DNA of 64,000 bases from Allantophomopsis cytisporea (Eukaryota; Ascomycota; Leotiomycetes; Phacidiales; Phacidiaceae). Shown one piece after another: positions 46,290 through 56,277 of this stretch. Each line of letters begins with the position of its first letter. Position 1 is the first letter of the stretch. Below the pieces are notes generated by a model. The model was given only the letters and a program-made list of their open reading frames with translations. It was not told the origin of the DNA and did not search any database. The stretch spans positions 1,302,001-1,366,000 of the forward strand of contig CP103036.1 of the NCBI GenBank assembly GCA_024752435.1, given 5' to 3'. The position numbers and the translations under genes were made by a program.

Positions 46290-48671
46290 CTGCGTTTCTT
46301 TGACCTTCGATTCTATCCCCATAATTTGACTAGGTACTTCGGCTTCCACGGCTTCTACGGGTTACGGAAGGATTTACAACTATGGAGACTCCTACTCTCC
46401 TCTGGCTCAAAGCTGCAAGTGTAAGATCTCCTCACTACCCCGACCCAGAAGTGTGATATCACTGGTTCATCATAAATCTTCAAGAATGTTGCTACCCAGT
46501 CGAGTCCGCGTTGATTGTCTTTTGGTAATCACACAGTACAACCATTCTTGCTGTCCTTGACTTTCTGGATTGCACCAAGCAAGTCGTGATCGGTGTATGA
46601 GATGCAATATCAAAGTTTCTCGCCATGTAGCCAGGGGGGTATGGTCATGATGCTATCCTCATCGTCCCCGGTAAGCTCATGACTGGTTGAGAGCGGCGAA
46701 CTGCAAGTGACAAGGGGTGATGTGATAGCGCGCGAGTGATACGTTCAACATCACCCAGGGAAAGAGACCATATGTGATACTCGTGAATATGAATTATAGA
46801 CATAGGCATTGGGAAGGAAGCCTTCGCGTGAAGGATATCATAAGTACTGAGCACATATCATGAATGGCATTGAACACGGCCTACTAAATCCAAGCAGACC
46901 GACCTTGACGAAGGACCAACGAAGCATAACGTATTCAGACTATTTTGGTATCCGATCAAGGTACTAAAGTCAACGACACTCGAATTGAATGTAATCACTA
47001 TAGCTACGGTACGAAGTACTGTGCTCTGTTCGCAGGAGCATCGTCAAGCGTTCTCATACGAGATATGTACGCCCGGCCGAAAAGCAATATGTGCCGATCA
47101 CCATCTGGAGGAGCTAAGACGGGAACACATATCAGAAGCTCACTCATCCATCACCTTGGCTGTGAGTCGCTCACGATTCGTACGTTCAAGGCCAAGTAGC
47201 CCCAACAACTCCTCACACTATTCAGACGATACAATAGCACAAGCCGCTGGCGCCAGAAGAAAGAAGCGCCACACGAGGACAGTAACCAATGCGACGAGAC
47301 CTCACATTCCTGGATGAAGCAGAACAATTGATATTGATTGATATTACTGATGTTGATGGGTCTTCATTCACGCACTCCACAATATGACTCTTGCAGCCTC
47401 GCCCTGTATATCATAGGGATCATAGGGATCATATCGATCCATCGAGACATTGCAAGAGCCAGAAAAGTGGAAGAGAGCACACAAGTCAGCAGGTTTCACG
47501 CAGGGCAGCCGGCGTACACTACGTAGGGCAGTGAGGACAAGCTTACCTCAGCCAGCATTCCCTGCTCGTGTCGCGTCGATCCATCTGGCCCTACGAGTGC
47601 ACGAAAGGCGATTCGAGACATTTCTGTCGAATTTCCGATCAAATTCCAAAACAGAAATAGATTGAGATGACCCCAAGCAATCGAGGCAGATTTTCAATCT
47701 TGACATGAGATTAAGAAGTTGAAGCTTCAGTTATTTACATACAACCTGCGTACGTTCCTAGATCATTTAATTGAGGGACATCCTCTTGGTCGTTCCGTTC
47801 CCTTGAAGAAAGCGTTCCGAGAGCCACACTTTCGACGCAGTACTACATCACATACATCCTCCCCACTCCACTCTCCAAATACACTCACTGTATACATATG
47901 CTGGTGATTCATTTCACTTCCATTTCACATCGACGAAGAATCATTCCCCAGGGTTTCAAATGCTATTCACCATTGGCATGCCTATACTACCCTGTTCACC
48001 CCGTATAGACTCTAAAATATGGTCTTGCACAGCCCACCTACCCGTGCACAACGACATGGCCATATGCCTTTCTATTCTTAAAGTACCATCGAATCTGCCC
48101 AGTAACCGCGTCCATTCCAGCACCAAACAGGCTTCCACCATCCCGCGCACGCGCAACCAAGCAACCGCAACACGACAGTAACGCAGCCCACAGCGTGCAA
48201 AGAAGCATGCAGCGTGCAGCGAGCGGGCACAATCCTCACTCACAGAAGCACCATCACCCCACAGCGTACAAACAGCAAAGGGTAAAGTATTCACGTAGCC
48301 CTCGCAACCCGCATAGTTGGCGCCCAGCATCACGCACTGGTGTCCCGTAGCCCACAGGAATCCACGGAAACATGATGACTTCATGATCTAGCCCTTAGCC
48401 CACCACGAAAGCGGTGCCCGCCCGCACGCTGAAAGAGAGGCGCACCGCACGAATGAGGCATCTAGACTGGCACACTTGCAGTGCGAGAGTGTGAGGACGG
48501 CACTGAGACGGGGCCTCGGTGGACGGCGTACGCAAACAGCGCGCGGTCGACATTCCTACAGGGCCACGCTGAGCATCGTGTCGAACATGTATGTATTTAG
48601 CATGCAACACCGCGGCCGGATATTGGCTTCGTAGGAATACCTCGAGGGCTCAGCTGGCCAGGCATTGTCAG

Positions 48672-48701
48672 GGAATGGGAATGGGAATGGGAATGGGAAT
48701 G
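48672..48701. repeat. (GGGAAT)5 hexamer repeat
   Basis: Five perfect GGGAAT units. Five GGG runs spaced by three bases meet the usual pattern for a G-quadruplex on the plus strand. Confidence 0.92.
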
Positions 48702-49130
48702 GCAGCGAGTTCGGTGGTGCAACAGGGCTGTGGGCGTGAGCATGGACGCGCGCCAGCAACTCTGGCATAAGCTTAGAGTGACCGTGAGGAAAGTGGGCTC
48801 CAAGGGACTAGCTAAGGCAAAGTGTCGTGTCTAAAGTAAGGCTGGTTGGTCTTGCCATGGTCGAGGATCCGTCCGGCATCGCTGACTCCACACGCTACGG
48901 GGAGAGCGGAGGGAGCCGCTTCCATGCGGGTGTGTCGGTGACATTTGAACATGGTATTCACAATTTCACCGTGCAGAGTCCAGTTCTTCTTGTCAATGTG
49001 GTTTGCTTTGTACGTATATGTACACTAATTAGATAATGAGTACTATTTCATATCACACAATACCGAGTCTGATGCTCAGAACAGACACGTTACTAAATCC
49101 AACACATACACTGACTGTGATACAAAAACA

Positions 49131-51863
49131 TTATCTGTATTGATCGTCTCCTCCATATGCGTGTCTTGGTCCATCTCTCGCAACATAACCCTCGGGCACA
49201 CCCCTTCTTGGCGCATCGATATAGATGGGTCCACCAACCGGCCTGGCAGATGGTCTGGCATAATATCTCTCCTCACCCGATGGAGCAGCGTACTCTCTTC
49301 TTACCACCTCAACATCGGGTCTGACACTTACTTCCCGGAATCTCTCAGCACCAGAAAGTGGTGGAGGGATATACTCTCTCCTGACATGTTCCTCTCCAGG
49401 TCTGGCACTGACTTCGCGATATGTTTGTGGTACTCGTGACTCTGCTCTGATAACAGGAGCATATTCGGCTCCTGGACGGACACTTTGGACACGTCCAACG
49501 TAATCTCTGGGCAACTCATACCTAGCTTCTGGTCGCACACTGGCAACTCTCTGGACGTACTCGCGTGGAGCTTCCTCAAAGTGGCTCAGCTGACGGGATC
49601 GTTCAATAGCCGGACCCCTGATTTGCACATAATCATCACGAGGAGGTGGTGGTATAGCGACTGGACGTGTGGAATATTCTCTCTCGCGATACGCTCTGTA
49701 GTTGATGGCCTCTGGCTCTTGGTAAACAACACGTCTTGGTGCTGCGTAAACTGGTGATGCTCTTCTATAAAGTACGCCGTCTTCTTCAAATGTATCGGCA
49801 GGTATTCGGGACGGAATGCTTCGTAGAGGACCTCGTTCATAAACCACTTCGTCTTCGCCGTATCTTGCGTCAGGTGCAACAGACTGACGAACAATCGGAG
49901 GTGGGGGTGGAGGAAGGTAGTACTCTCGACCATTTGCATCGACGACTACTCGCCGAGGACCCATTCGAGGTGGACCCATTAGCATTGGAGATTGTCTTTC
50001 GCGTAATATAGGCGACCTTGACCTATCTCTGTCACTATCGGTACGAAGTCCAACCCTTGAAGGAATTCTGGTATCCGCATAGTATCTCGGAGCTTCAACC
50101 GTATTCTGGGTGGCTGAAGCCATAGGGCGGGGATTTGTAGGTGAGTATGGAAGTGCGTATGAGTCTGGAGACGGTGGTCGTCTAGCAAACTGCATGGTCG
50201 GTTGCCTATGTGAATCAAAATCACGAGAGGGCTTGTTGTAGAGTTGCCCAGTCTCGTAAGGTTCTTGTCTGCCGTATGGTTGCTGTGGGGGTCTGTTTTC
50301 CTTGTAGCGTCCCCGCGGTGGCTCCTCTTGTTGCTCAGAAGGTTCGTCGTAATTAAGACCACCTGACACTTGTTGAATCCTTTGTCTTTTTAATGGCCGT
50401 GTCAGAGTTTCTCCACCAAATGGTGAAGGGGATCTAGGTTCGGGCTTGATATAGGGTATAGGTGAATCCGCTGGATGTCTGACAGAAGATTTGCGGGCCT
50501 TGTGCTTCTTTCCTTTTTGCTTTTTTGCCATGTCATTTGCAGAGCTGTCTGTGCTCGACATACCTGGTTCTTTGCGAAGATTCACAACTTGAGGCGTTGA
50601 GGCTTCCTCTTGGCCAGCAGGAGGCAATCTTGTTGTCAACAGAGGTGAAACGCGTGATGGTTGTGGGGCTAGTGGTGACAAGTCGTGAGCGCGTAAAAGG
50701 GGCGCGTCAGGTTGTTGGAAGGCCCGGTCCAAAAGTGCTCCTATAGTGTTTTGAATTACTTGCTGAACTCCTTCGTATTGTGAGTGCTCTTCGGAGGAAT
50801 ATTGCATACCATCAGCTGGCTCGGGTCTAGTATCCTGAGATGCGAATGAGGTACTGGCTGTTGCAATACCTTGACCTGGATTGTAGTCCTTATTTTGTCC
50901 TATAAGAAATCTACTCAGCATGTCGTCCTGGACATTCGGAGCATGTAGTTGCATATTGCCAACAACATTTACCGCACTTTCTTCTGCTGAATTCGATATC
51001 CAGTTCTGGGACTGACCTGTTCTGGCTTTATTTCCGCCGTCGAATGAAGTTTCATACAAGTCTGATATGCTAGTCTCGTCACTGCTATTGTGAGCTTGGG
51101 TAGCAAGTGGATAAACAGTGGCAACATGTCCAGTATCAACCTCACCCGCAGCTCTGGCATCTAGGGCTTCATTACTAGGCTCTGGTGTATCATGTTGGCT
51201 TGAATAGAAGGTGTTCTCATCAAAAGAGTCACTTGCAGGTGATGCAGCAGTCGCTGCAAAAGAAGACTCTGCTTCAGCAACTGTGACAGGTGGCACGAAT
51301 TTCAAGGCGGTCCGAAGGACATCTGTAAGATCAAAATCCGGGAGAGATTCTGACGATTGTAGCAACGCTTTTTGCGCAATACGACGCTGTTCAATCTGGT
51401 CCCTTAAACCGCGCTCTAGTCTTTGCCTGTGCAAGAGTATCTCTGCTTTGACAAGTTCATCTGACTTCGATAGCAATATAGGATCTATTTCGGACCTGGC
51501 AGACTTGGGCGCAAAGCTCATTGGACTACCAGCACCCCCAGTATTTACTCGATTTGTATCGCCATTTTTCCCACTCTGCTGCGCGCCTATATTTCTCGTC
51601 GAGTCAATGCCATTGACGGGCGAATGAACCTCCTGGCCAGTTGATACTGGCGCAGTCTGAGACCCGGCGTTGTTCGGAGAAAATGTCTTGCGACTAGCAC
51701 TGCTGAGCTTCCCCACAAGATGTTGCGGAATTTTGATACGTGGGTGGGTACCAGAGAGGACTATATCACGAAATCGAAGAATCTTCTCGCATTCCTGAAC
51801 TTCCCACTTCTCTTGATCAGTCAACCTGATGCCGTTTGCAAAAGCAAGTGCCCCTTGGGCCAT
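49131..51863 (-). CDS. Uncharacterised disordered protein with Arg/Tyr-rich C-terminal repeats
   Basis: Single uninterrupted exon, 910 residues, family not recognised. I chose the Met in MAQGALAFANG (51863); the extra 41 in-frame residues upstream are Phe/Cys-rich and look like leader. The only clearly folded-looking part is the N-terminus (LTDQEKWEVQECEKILRFRD, then HPRIKIPQHLVGKL) and a helix near 190 (KAEILLHRQRLERGLRDQIE). The rest is Ser/Gln/Pro-rich with lysine-rich nuclear-localisation-like patches (KKQKGKKHKARK, about residue 490; RPLKRQRIQQ). The C-terminal third is Arg/Tyr/Pro-rich with at least four degenerate repeats built on a SVRP-x-x-E core. Composition resembles nuclear RNA- or chromatin-associated condensate proteins (inference only). 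Divergent from the pyrimidine nucleotidase gene. Confidence 0.82.
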   Translation of the reverse strand: MAQGALAFANGIRLTDQEKWEVQECEKILRFRDIVLSGTHPRIKIPQHLVGKLSSASRKTFSPNNAGSQTAPVSTGQEVHSPVNGIDSTRNIGAQQSGKNGDTNRVNTGGAGSPMSFAPKSARSEIDPILLSKSDELVKAEILLHRQRLERGLRDQIEQRRIAQKALLQSSESLPDFDLTDVLRTALKFVPPVTVAEAESSFAATAASPASDSFDENTFYSSQHDTPEPSNEALDARAAGEVDTGHVATVYPLATQAHNSSDETSISDLYETSFDGGNKARTGQSQNWISNSAEESAVNVVGNMQLHAPNVQDDMLSRFLIGQNKDYNPGQGIATASTSFASQDTRPEPADGMQYSSEEHSQYEGVQQVIQNTIGALLDRAFQQPDAPLLRAHDLSPLAPQPSRVSPLLTTRLPPAGQEEASTPQVVNLRKEPGMSSTDSSANDMAKKQKGKKHKARKSSVRHPADSPIPYIKPEPRSPSPFGGETLTRPLKRQRIQQVSGGLNYDEPSEQQEEPPRGRYKENRPPQQPYGRQEPYETGQLYNKPSRDFDSHRQPTMQFARRPPSPDSYALPYSPTNPRPMASATQNTVEAPRYYADTRIPSRVGLRTDSDRDRSRSPILRERQSPMLMGPPRMGPRRVVVDANGREYYLPPPPPPIVRQSVAPDARYGEDEVVYERGPLRSIPSRIPADTFEEDGVLYRRASPVYAAPRRVVYQEPEAINYRAYREREYSTRPVAIPPPPRDDYVQIRGPAIERSRQLSHFEEAPREYVQRVASVRPEARYELPRDYVGRVQSVRPGAEYAPVIRAESRVPQTYREVSARPGEEHVRREYIPPPLSGAERFREVSVRPDVEVVRREYAAPSGEERYYARPSARPVGGPIYIDAPRRGVPEGYVARDGPRHAYGGDDQYR
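49230..49559 (-). repeat. Degenerate coding repeats (SVRP core) in the 910-residue protein
   Basis: Consecutive units such as RVASVRPEARYELPRDY, RVQSVRPGAEYAPV, REVSARPGEEHVRREY and REVSVRPDVEVVRREY. Spacing is about 19-27 residues and diverged, pointing to old internal duplication. Confidence 0.7.
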
Positions 51864-52325
51864 GATAGCAATCCTGTCTTGAGCAGTTAAGTTAGTGCGA
51901 CAAAAGATGACAGCGACTTCTGTACTTTGACAAGCAAAGCTAAGTGCGTCTTGTGTGACGAATGAAAAGCGAAAGTTGAAGAGCAAAATGCACCGTAACT
52001 ATACAGAAACCTCGGATGAAGAGCGAAAATGAAAACGATGTTTGTTGCGATGAAGAGTGAGAGGGCCAAGCGAAGAAAGATGTGGCAGTCAATGCATGTG
52101 GTTTTTGCTCGGCCGCTGCCGACACAAGCTACTTTACTAGAGCGGGTAAACTTCCGCCATTCGCGGATCTAAGTACACCAACGTGTGTATGAGTAACTTC
52201 ATGACGATGATTCATGCATGTTCCGTACACTTCGATCAGCCAAGCTTTTTAAGAGGCAGATATATATCTGCTCGAAGTCTACATTCCCAAAATACAATTG
52301 TATCAATTCCAGGAACTTCAACACC
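51864..52325. promoter_or_regulatory. Divergent promoter region
   Basis: 460 bases between the starts of the 910-residue protein gene (-) and the nucleotidase gene (+). No clear TATA box; small frames inside are not supported as genes. Confidence 0.5.
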
Positions 52326-53172
52326 ATGACCGACTCTCGCCCCGTCTTCTTTTTTGACATAGACAACTGCGTCAGTTGCAAACACTCCTTTATACTGTAT
52401 GGCTCTGATTACTGACAATGAAATGAGTAGTTATATTCAAAGAGTCAGTCTGAATACCACTGTTGCTATGCAATTGCTGACAAGGACAGGCTGCAATGTC
52501 CACGACTATATGACCGAACTGATCGATGAATACTTCGTCAGGCATTTAAAACTCACCAAGCAAGATGCATATAAGCTCCACCAGGATTATTATCAGACAT
52601 ATGGCCTTGCCATTGAAGGGCTCGTACGGCACCACAAGATTGACCCTCTCGAGTACAATCGCCAAGTTGATGACGCATTACCCTTGGAGGATATAATCTA
52701 TCCCAATCCCGAGTTACGGAAGTTATTAGAGGATATGGACAAGAGCAAGGTTAAGCTATGGTTGTTCACAAACGCATACATTACTCACGGAAAGAGGGTG
52801 GTAAAGTTGCTAGGGGTAGACGATATGTTCGAGGGCTTGACTTTTTGCGACTATGCAGCAGAGAAGTTGATATGCAAGCCTCACGACGATGCGTTCGCAA
52901 AAGCAATGAGGGAAGCGGGAGTGGCTGAAAACAAGGACTGCTACTTCGTTGGTATGCTAGAGACTCAGCATCTAGAAGTACTGAGCTAACTTATCACAGA
53001 TGATTCCTATATCAACTGCAAAAGGGCTGCAGAAATTGGATGGAACACTGCACATCTTGTCGAGGAGGGTTTCAAGTCCCCAGCAACCCCAGCATGTAAA
53101 CACCAAATCAAGAGTTTGCAGGAACTCCGAGCAATATTTCCACAGTTTTTCAAATCGAGTACGCTCTCTTAG
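52326..53172 (+). CDS. SDT1: Pyrimidine 5'-nucleotidase (SDT1/PHM8-like, HAD superfamily)
   Basis: HAD-family phosphatase that dephosphorylates pyrimidine nucleotides; cytosolic. Four exons: 52326-52370, 52431-52443 (13 nt), 52490-52951 and 53000-53172, total 693 nt, 230 residues. Exon 1 ends within HAD motif I (FFFDIDNC, with the DxD nucleophile pair). The 13-nt exon supplies LYSKS, so that the joined product reads DIDNCLYSKSCNVHDYM, as expected for this family. Motif II is LFTNA (about residue 119), motif III Lys lies in ICKPHDDAF, and motif IV is completed across the last intron as YFVDDSYINCKRA. Omitting the tiny exon would either break phase or delete conserved residues, so it is well supported. 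The introns show CTGAC-type branch points. Confidence 0.92.
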
Positions 53173-53700
53173 AGTCATGTAGATGATAGAATAGATGGCG
53201 TGTCATACAACAGTACGAAGAACATAATAATCCTTCTAGCAAAGTATTAATTACATTATTACACAGTACCCTTCATGTACGCATCTTTCTACCACAAGAT
53301 TGAACCGTTCTCATAACTGACGCATCTTTTCTTCGGCCACCACTTCCTACCCCAAGATAAGTTCGAGCATTGTTTCTCTTGAATACTAATATGTATCACA
53401 ATGTACCGCCAGCTTGCGGAAAGGTATCAAGTCCGATTCCGTGGCTACTTATTCAGTGAATTCCACCATCGTAGCGATTCTGCCGCCTTAGTGGAACAAA
53501 TCTTGCTCCATAAGCTCTCAAAGAAAACAACAATGGATTTGGATTCTTCCACTAGGTTACATATGTGAGAATCTGGTAGAGAGTAGTAAAGTATCTCAAA
53601 CCAGCGAGGTGCGCTTGTATTGCGACCAAGAACGCCATACCACCGAGGTATACCACCAACGCCATAGCAGTTAACCAATATCTGTTCCTTCTCTGTAACT
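53173..53700. other. Convergent intergenic spacer
   Basis: About 530 bases between the nucleotidase stop and the MED21 stop. A 90-codon minus frame (53445-53717) runs into the MED21 3' end in another register and has no family resemblance. Confidence 0.55.
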
Positions 53701-54230
53701 TCAAGGTCTCTTGACACTTCTGATTACCTCATCCAATTTCTTGAGCACGACTTCCTTTTCTGCCAAAGCCGCCCGTCTTTTTACTTCCGCCTCCTTCAGC
53801 TGCTCCTCCAATTCCTTGATCCTCTTTTCCTGCATCTCTTCGCTGTTTCCAATTCCCGGTAGCACACTGATCAAGTACTCGATCTGTTGTTCCTTGATGA
53901 TCAGATCTTGTGCCAGTTCCCGTTGGTTCGCCTTGAAGGTATTGATAGGGTGTGGATCGACTACGGTACTGTCAGAACACAATGTACATTAAACCAAAAC
54001 TAAACCAAAGCCTGTAGTATCTCACCTTCTGCAGTATCATTCTTAACCTCCTTACGAACTGTGTCGGTAGGACTCAGAGGGAGGAGGTCATGATGGACGT
54101 GAACATAGTGAAGAGACGCTACAAATTGCTGGGCCAACTTCACATATTGTCAGTAGTTTTCAAACCAAGACATATATAAGATACTCACCTCATCAACAGC
54201 ATCTTGCAGCTGAGTAAGTCGATCTGCCAT
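53701..54230 (-). CDS. MED21: Mediator complex subunit MED21 (SRB7)
   Basis: Essential middle-module Mediator subunit that links activators to RNA polymerase II; nuclear. Three exons: 54189-54230, 54026-54137 and 53701-53960, giving 137 residues, close to the usual 140. It begins MADRLTQLQDAVDE, continues LAQQFVASLHYVHVHHDL and LPLSPTDTV (the family's central motif), then FKANQRELAQDLIIKEQQIE and YLISVLPGIGNSEEMQEKRI, ending in a long coiled coil that pairs with MED7. The acceptor of exon 3 was set at CGTAG (53961-53962) to keep phase; the more upstream GACAG would break the frame. Divergent from RRG7. Confidence 0.94.
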
Positions 54231-54579
54231 CTCGAAGATTGCGTTGTATGAACCGACGCGGCTGAGATGTTGAATGCGAGGCTGCGATCAACACCTTTAA
54301 AGTAGCCACTAGTAAAGCATGTAACCTAAGGAACAAGGTGTCAAACGTACAATATCAATCTTCTGTGTTATAAATTTTTGATGGGGTTTCCAAGTGATAA
54401 ACATATACAAATTTGAACGGCTACTGTGAGATATTTGTATTTCGTCTTTTTAAAATGTCCAGGAGACTGACACATACTAGATTGATATCTTTTCAATAGG
54501 TTACAGTTTTAGATAGCACTCCTCCACCTCTCGTGACCTGCTTTCTGACACTCTTGACTGTCTGAGCTGTCCTTCAGTC
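54231..54579. promoter_or_regulatory. Divergent promoter MED21 / RRG7
   Basis: 349 bases between the two start codons; AT-rich on the RRG7 side. No specific element stands out. Confidence 0.5.
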
Positions 54580-55326
54580 ATGCTGCAAGCATGTTTGCGA
54601 CCTCGTCTACTTAGACCGATATCTTATGGCATCCGACAATACTCAAAGAAAATAAAAGGGATTGAATTCCCTGATCCTCCCACCAAAGAACATAACACCC
54701 GTTCGAGCTTTCTGGACTACGCGTCGCGTATAGACTTAGATCCAACAAGTACTGTATACAATGGGACTCTCTATGAATATACCGTCCAAGAATCTCTCCA
54801 TCGACTTGGAATGGATTTTCAACGCTGTGGTGGCGCATTCGATAAGGGAATTGACCTCGTCGGCACTTGGTCCATCCCTCAGTTCAAGAAACCCCTGAAG
54901 GTCATTGCCTCTTGCAAGGTTCAGGGTAAAGCCACAGCAACAGGGCCACGTTTGATACGTGAGCTTGAAGGTGCTTTTGTAGGAGCGCCTCCGGGATGGC
55001 GAGATCCTGGTGTTATAGGAATTTTCGTTGCACCCAAAGCAGCCACAAAGGGCATGCGAGAGGCTCTTGGTCGAAGTAGGTGGCCAATGGGTTGTGTCAT
55101 GTGCTCAACAGAGGGTGTTATCACACAATTTCTTTGGAATCAGACGGCATTCGAGTGTGGGTTGGAGCATCTTGGTGTTGGTGTGCGATATTCTGGACAC
55201 AACCCACCACAGTCGGAGGTTGTTCTGCTGTGGAAAGGAGAAGCTGTGGCGGCAAGAAGTGATGAAATCGTCGACATGAGTCCGAAGAAGAAGTCCAGCG
55301 ATGACCCTGACAGTGGTGTCGAATAA
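54580..55326 (+). CDS. RRG7: RRG7-like mitochondrial protein, restriction-endonuclease fold (DUF2034)
   Basis: Fungal mitochondrial protein of the 'required for respiratory growth 7' family, which has a PD-(D/E)XK/Mrr-like nuclease fold; the yeast gene is needed for respiration and mitochondrial DNA maintenance (family knowledge). Single exon, 248 residues. The N-terminus is basic and Arg-rich (MLQACLRPRLLRP...YSKKIK), fitting mitochondrial import. The fold core is visible: YEYTVQESLHRLGMDF (helix with Glu), GGAFDKGIDLVGTW (metal-site Asp) and KVIASCKVQG (the x-x-K element; Ser-Cys-Lys replaces the QxK common in Mrr enzymes), followed by RELEGAF and VIGIFVAPKAATKGMREAL. The C-terminal tail is Asp/Ser/Lys-rich. 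Confidence 0.88.
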   Translation: MLQACLRPRLLRPISYGIRQYSKKIKGIEFPDPPTKEHNTRSSFLDYASRIDLDPTSTVYNGTLYEYTVQESLHRLGMDFQRCGGAFDKGIDLVGTWSIPQFKKPLKVIASCKVQGKATATGPRLIRELEGAFVGAPPGWRDPGVIGIFVAPKAATKGMREALGRSRWPMGCVMCSTEGVITQFLWNQTAFECGLEHLGVGVRYSGHNPPQSEVVLLWKGEAVAARSDEIVDMSPKKKSSDDPDSGVE

Positions 55327-56277
55327 GATCTAAGGAATGGTTTATGACAATTCCAATAGACGCGTAAAGACTGGAATGGAATTTGGCAGACTAACTGGAT
55401 CGTTTGAAGATATATTTCCGAACTTCTTGACACTCTTCGAAGTGTTGAGTACACCTCAGTGGAGGTCTTCCCAGGAGTAATCCCAATTATGGGGATGGAA
55501 TATCTAACAAATCAGCTCTGACAGAGAGACCAGTCATAATCGAGGCATGGTTTTGATATTTAAAATTGAATAAGACTTCATGATTGCCTGATCACCCACA
55601 AAGTAGCCAACAGTCATGAAGGCGGCTGTCATAGTTCAGTCTCTTGCGCTTCCAGTCCTCCTACGACAAAGCAGATTTCCAATCCCGAAATCAGACATCA
55701 TAGTCTTACCAAGTACCTCAAAGATTTATGCGACCACTACTGCCACCGCTCAATTACTGTTCGTCACTTGAAAATTATTAGACCTTCGAAGAACGACAAC
55801 GATGAACGGAATGATGACGAGCGCAAGAGCCAAATGTTTATAGAATTGAATGGCAGCGGAGAATATGCTTATGCAATAACTGTGAATACACTTCAAGTGG
55901 TGTGCTCTGCTGTTTTCTCAAGTGCAAGTCTAGAAGACGAAGAAGTCACCCGCCTCAATGAGATCTGTAAGTATGAACATAGCCCTTCAAGACAGGCATA
56001 TAATCCTCGAAAAACAAGTCGGAACAAGCGGTCGAAAGGAGTCACCATGAGGTTAGCTCTTGAATACCGTTGCTGGGTCTGAGCCCCGTGCCGAGAGGTT
56101 CCTGTACAAAATGTTATGTGCTTATGCTGCATACCCACTCATACCTTCACGTCGAAGCCCATATTCACCAGTACCGTCCCATCTCTTCACCACCACCACC
56201 TCATCTCTCGTCCTCATCGCATTTTTCTCCACAAAATCTCAATAACAAGCCCTATATGCCCCCCCGACTCTGCAAAA
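55327..56277. other. Intergenic region with an open frame lacking a start
   Basis: About 950 bases between RRG7 and the coiled-coil gene. It contains the 170-codon open frame described separately (55570-56082) and a 50-codon frame in another register starting at an ATG at 55616. No other gene seen. Confidence 0.5.
55570..56082 (+). other. 170-codon open frame without an in-frame 5' ATG (possible exon or relic)
   Basis: The frame is open from 55570 to a stop at 56080-56082 and reads like protein in the middle: RHHSLTKYLKDLCDHYCHRS, ITVRHLKIIRPSKNDNDERN, FIELNGSGEYAYAITVNTLQ. The first in-frame Met is internal (QMFIEL). A good GTAAGT donor follows LNEI near 55966, suggesting either an internal exon of a multi-exon gene whose first exon I cannot place, or a gene broken at its 5' end. 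Family not recognised. Confidence 0.3.

Larger units (their letters stand above)
44793..49130. other. Repeat-rich intergenic region upstream of the KH gene
   Basis: 4.3 kb without a supported gene. The first 1.5 kb is a chain of simple repeats: GT/CT tracts near 45003-45040, 12 copies of GGTGGTA at 45214-45297, (AGAC)8 at 45491-45522, GCGTGGT-like repeats near 45670-45740, an AAG tract at 45916-45950, AAG units near 46095, and three CGAGGATTT units at 46263-46289. Five GGGAAT hexamers lie at 48672-48701. Open frames here (45163-45540, 45369-45800, 47956-48384, all minus) are reads through repeats or have no family resemblance. Confidence 0.55.

Noticed and set aside
47956..48384. 142-codon minus-strand frame rich in Cys and Trp.
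   Set aside because: No recognised family; overlapping frames on both strands are similarly open in this GC-richer stretch.
51864..51986. In-frame N-terminal extension of the 910-residue protein.
   Set aside because: The extra 41 residues are Phe/Cys-rich and unlike the rest; the MAQGALAFANG start has the more protein-like beginning.
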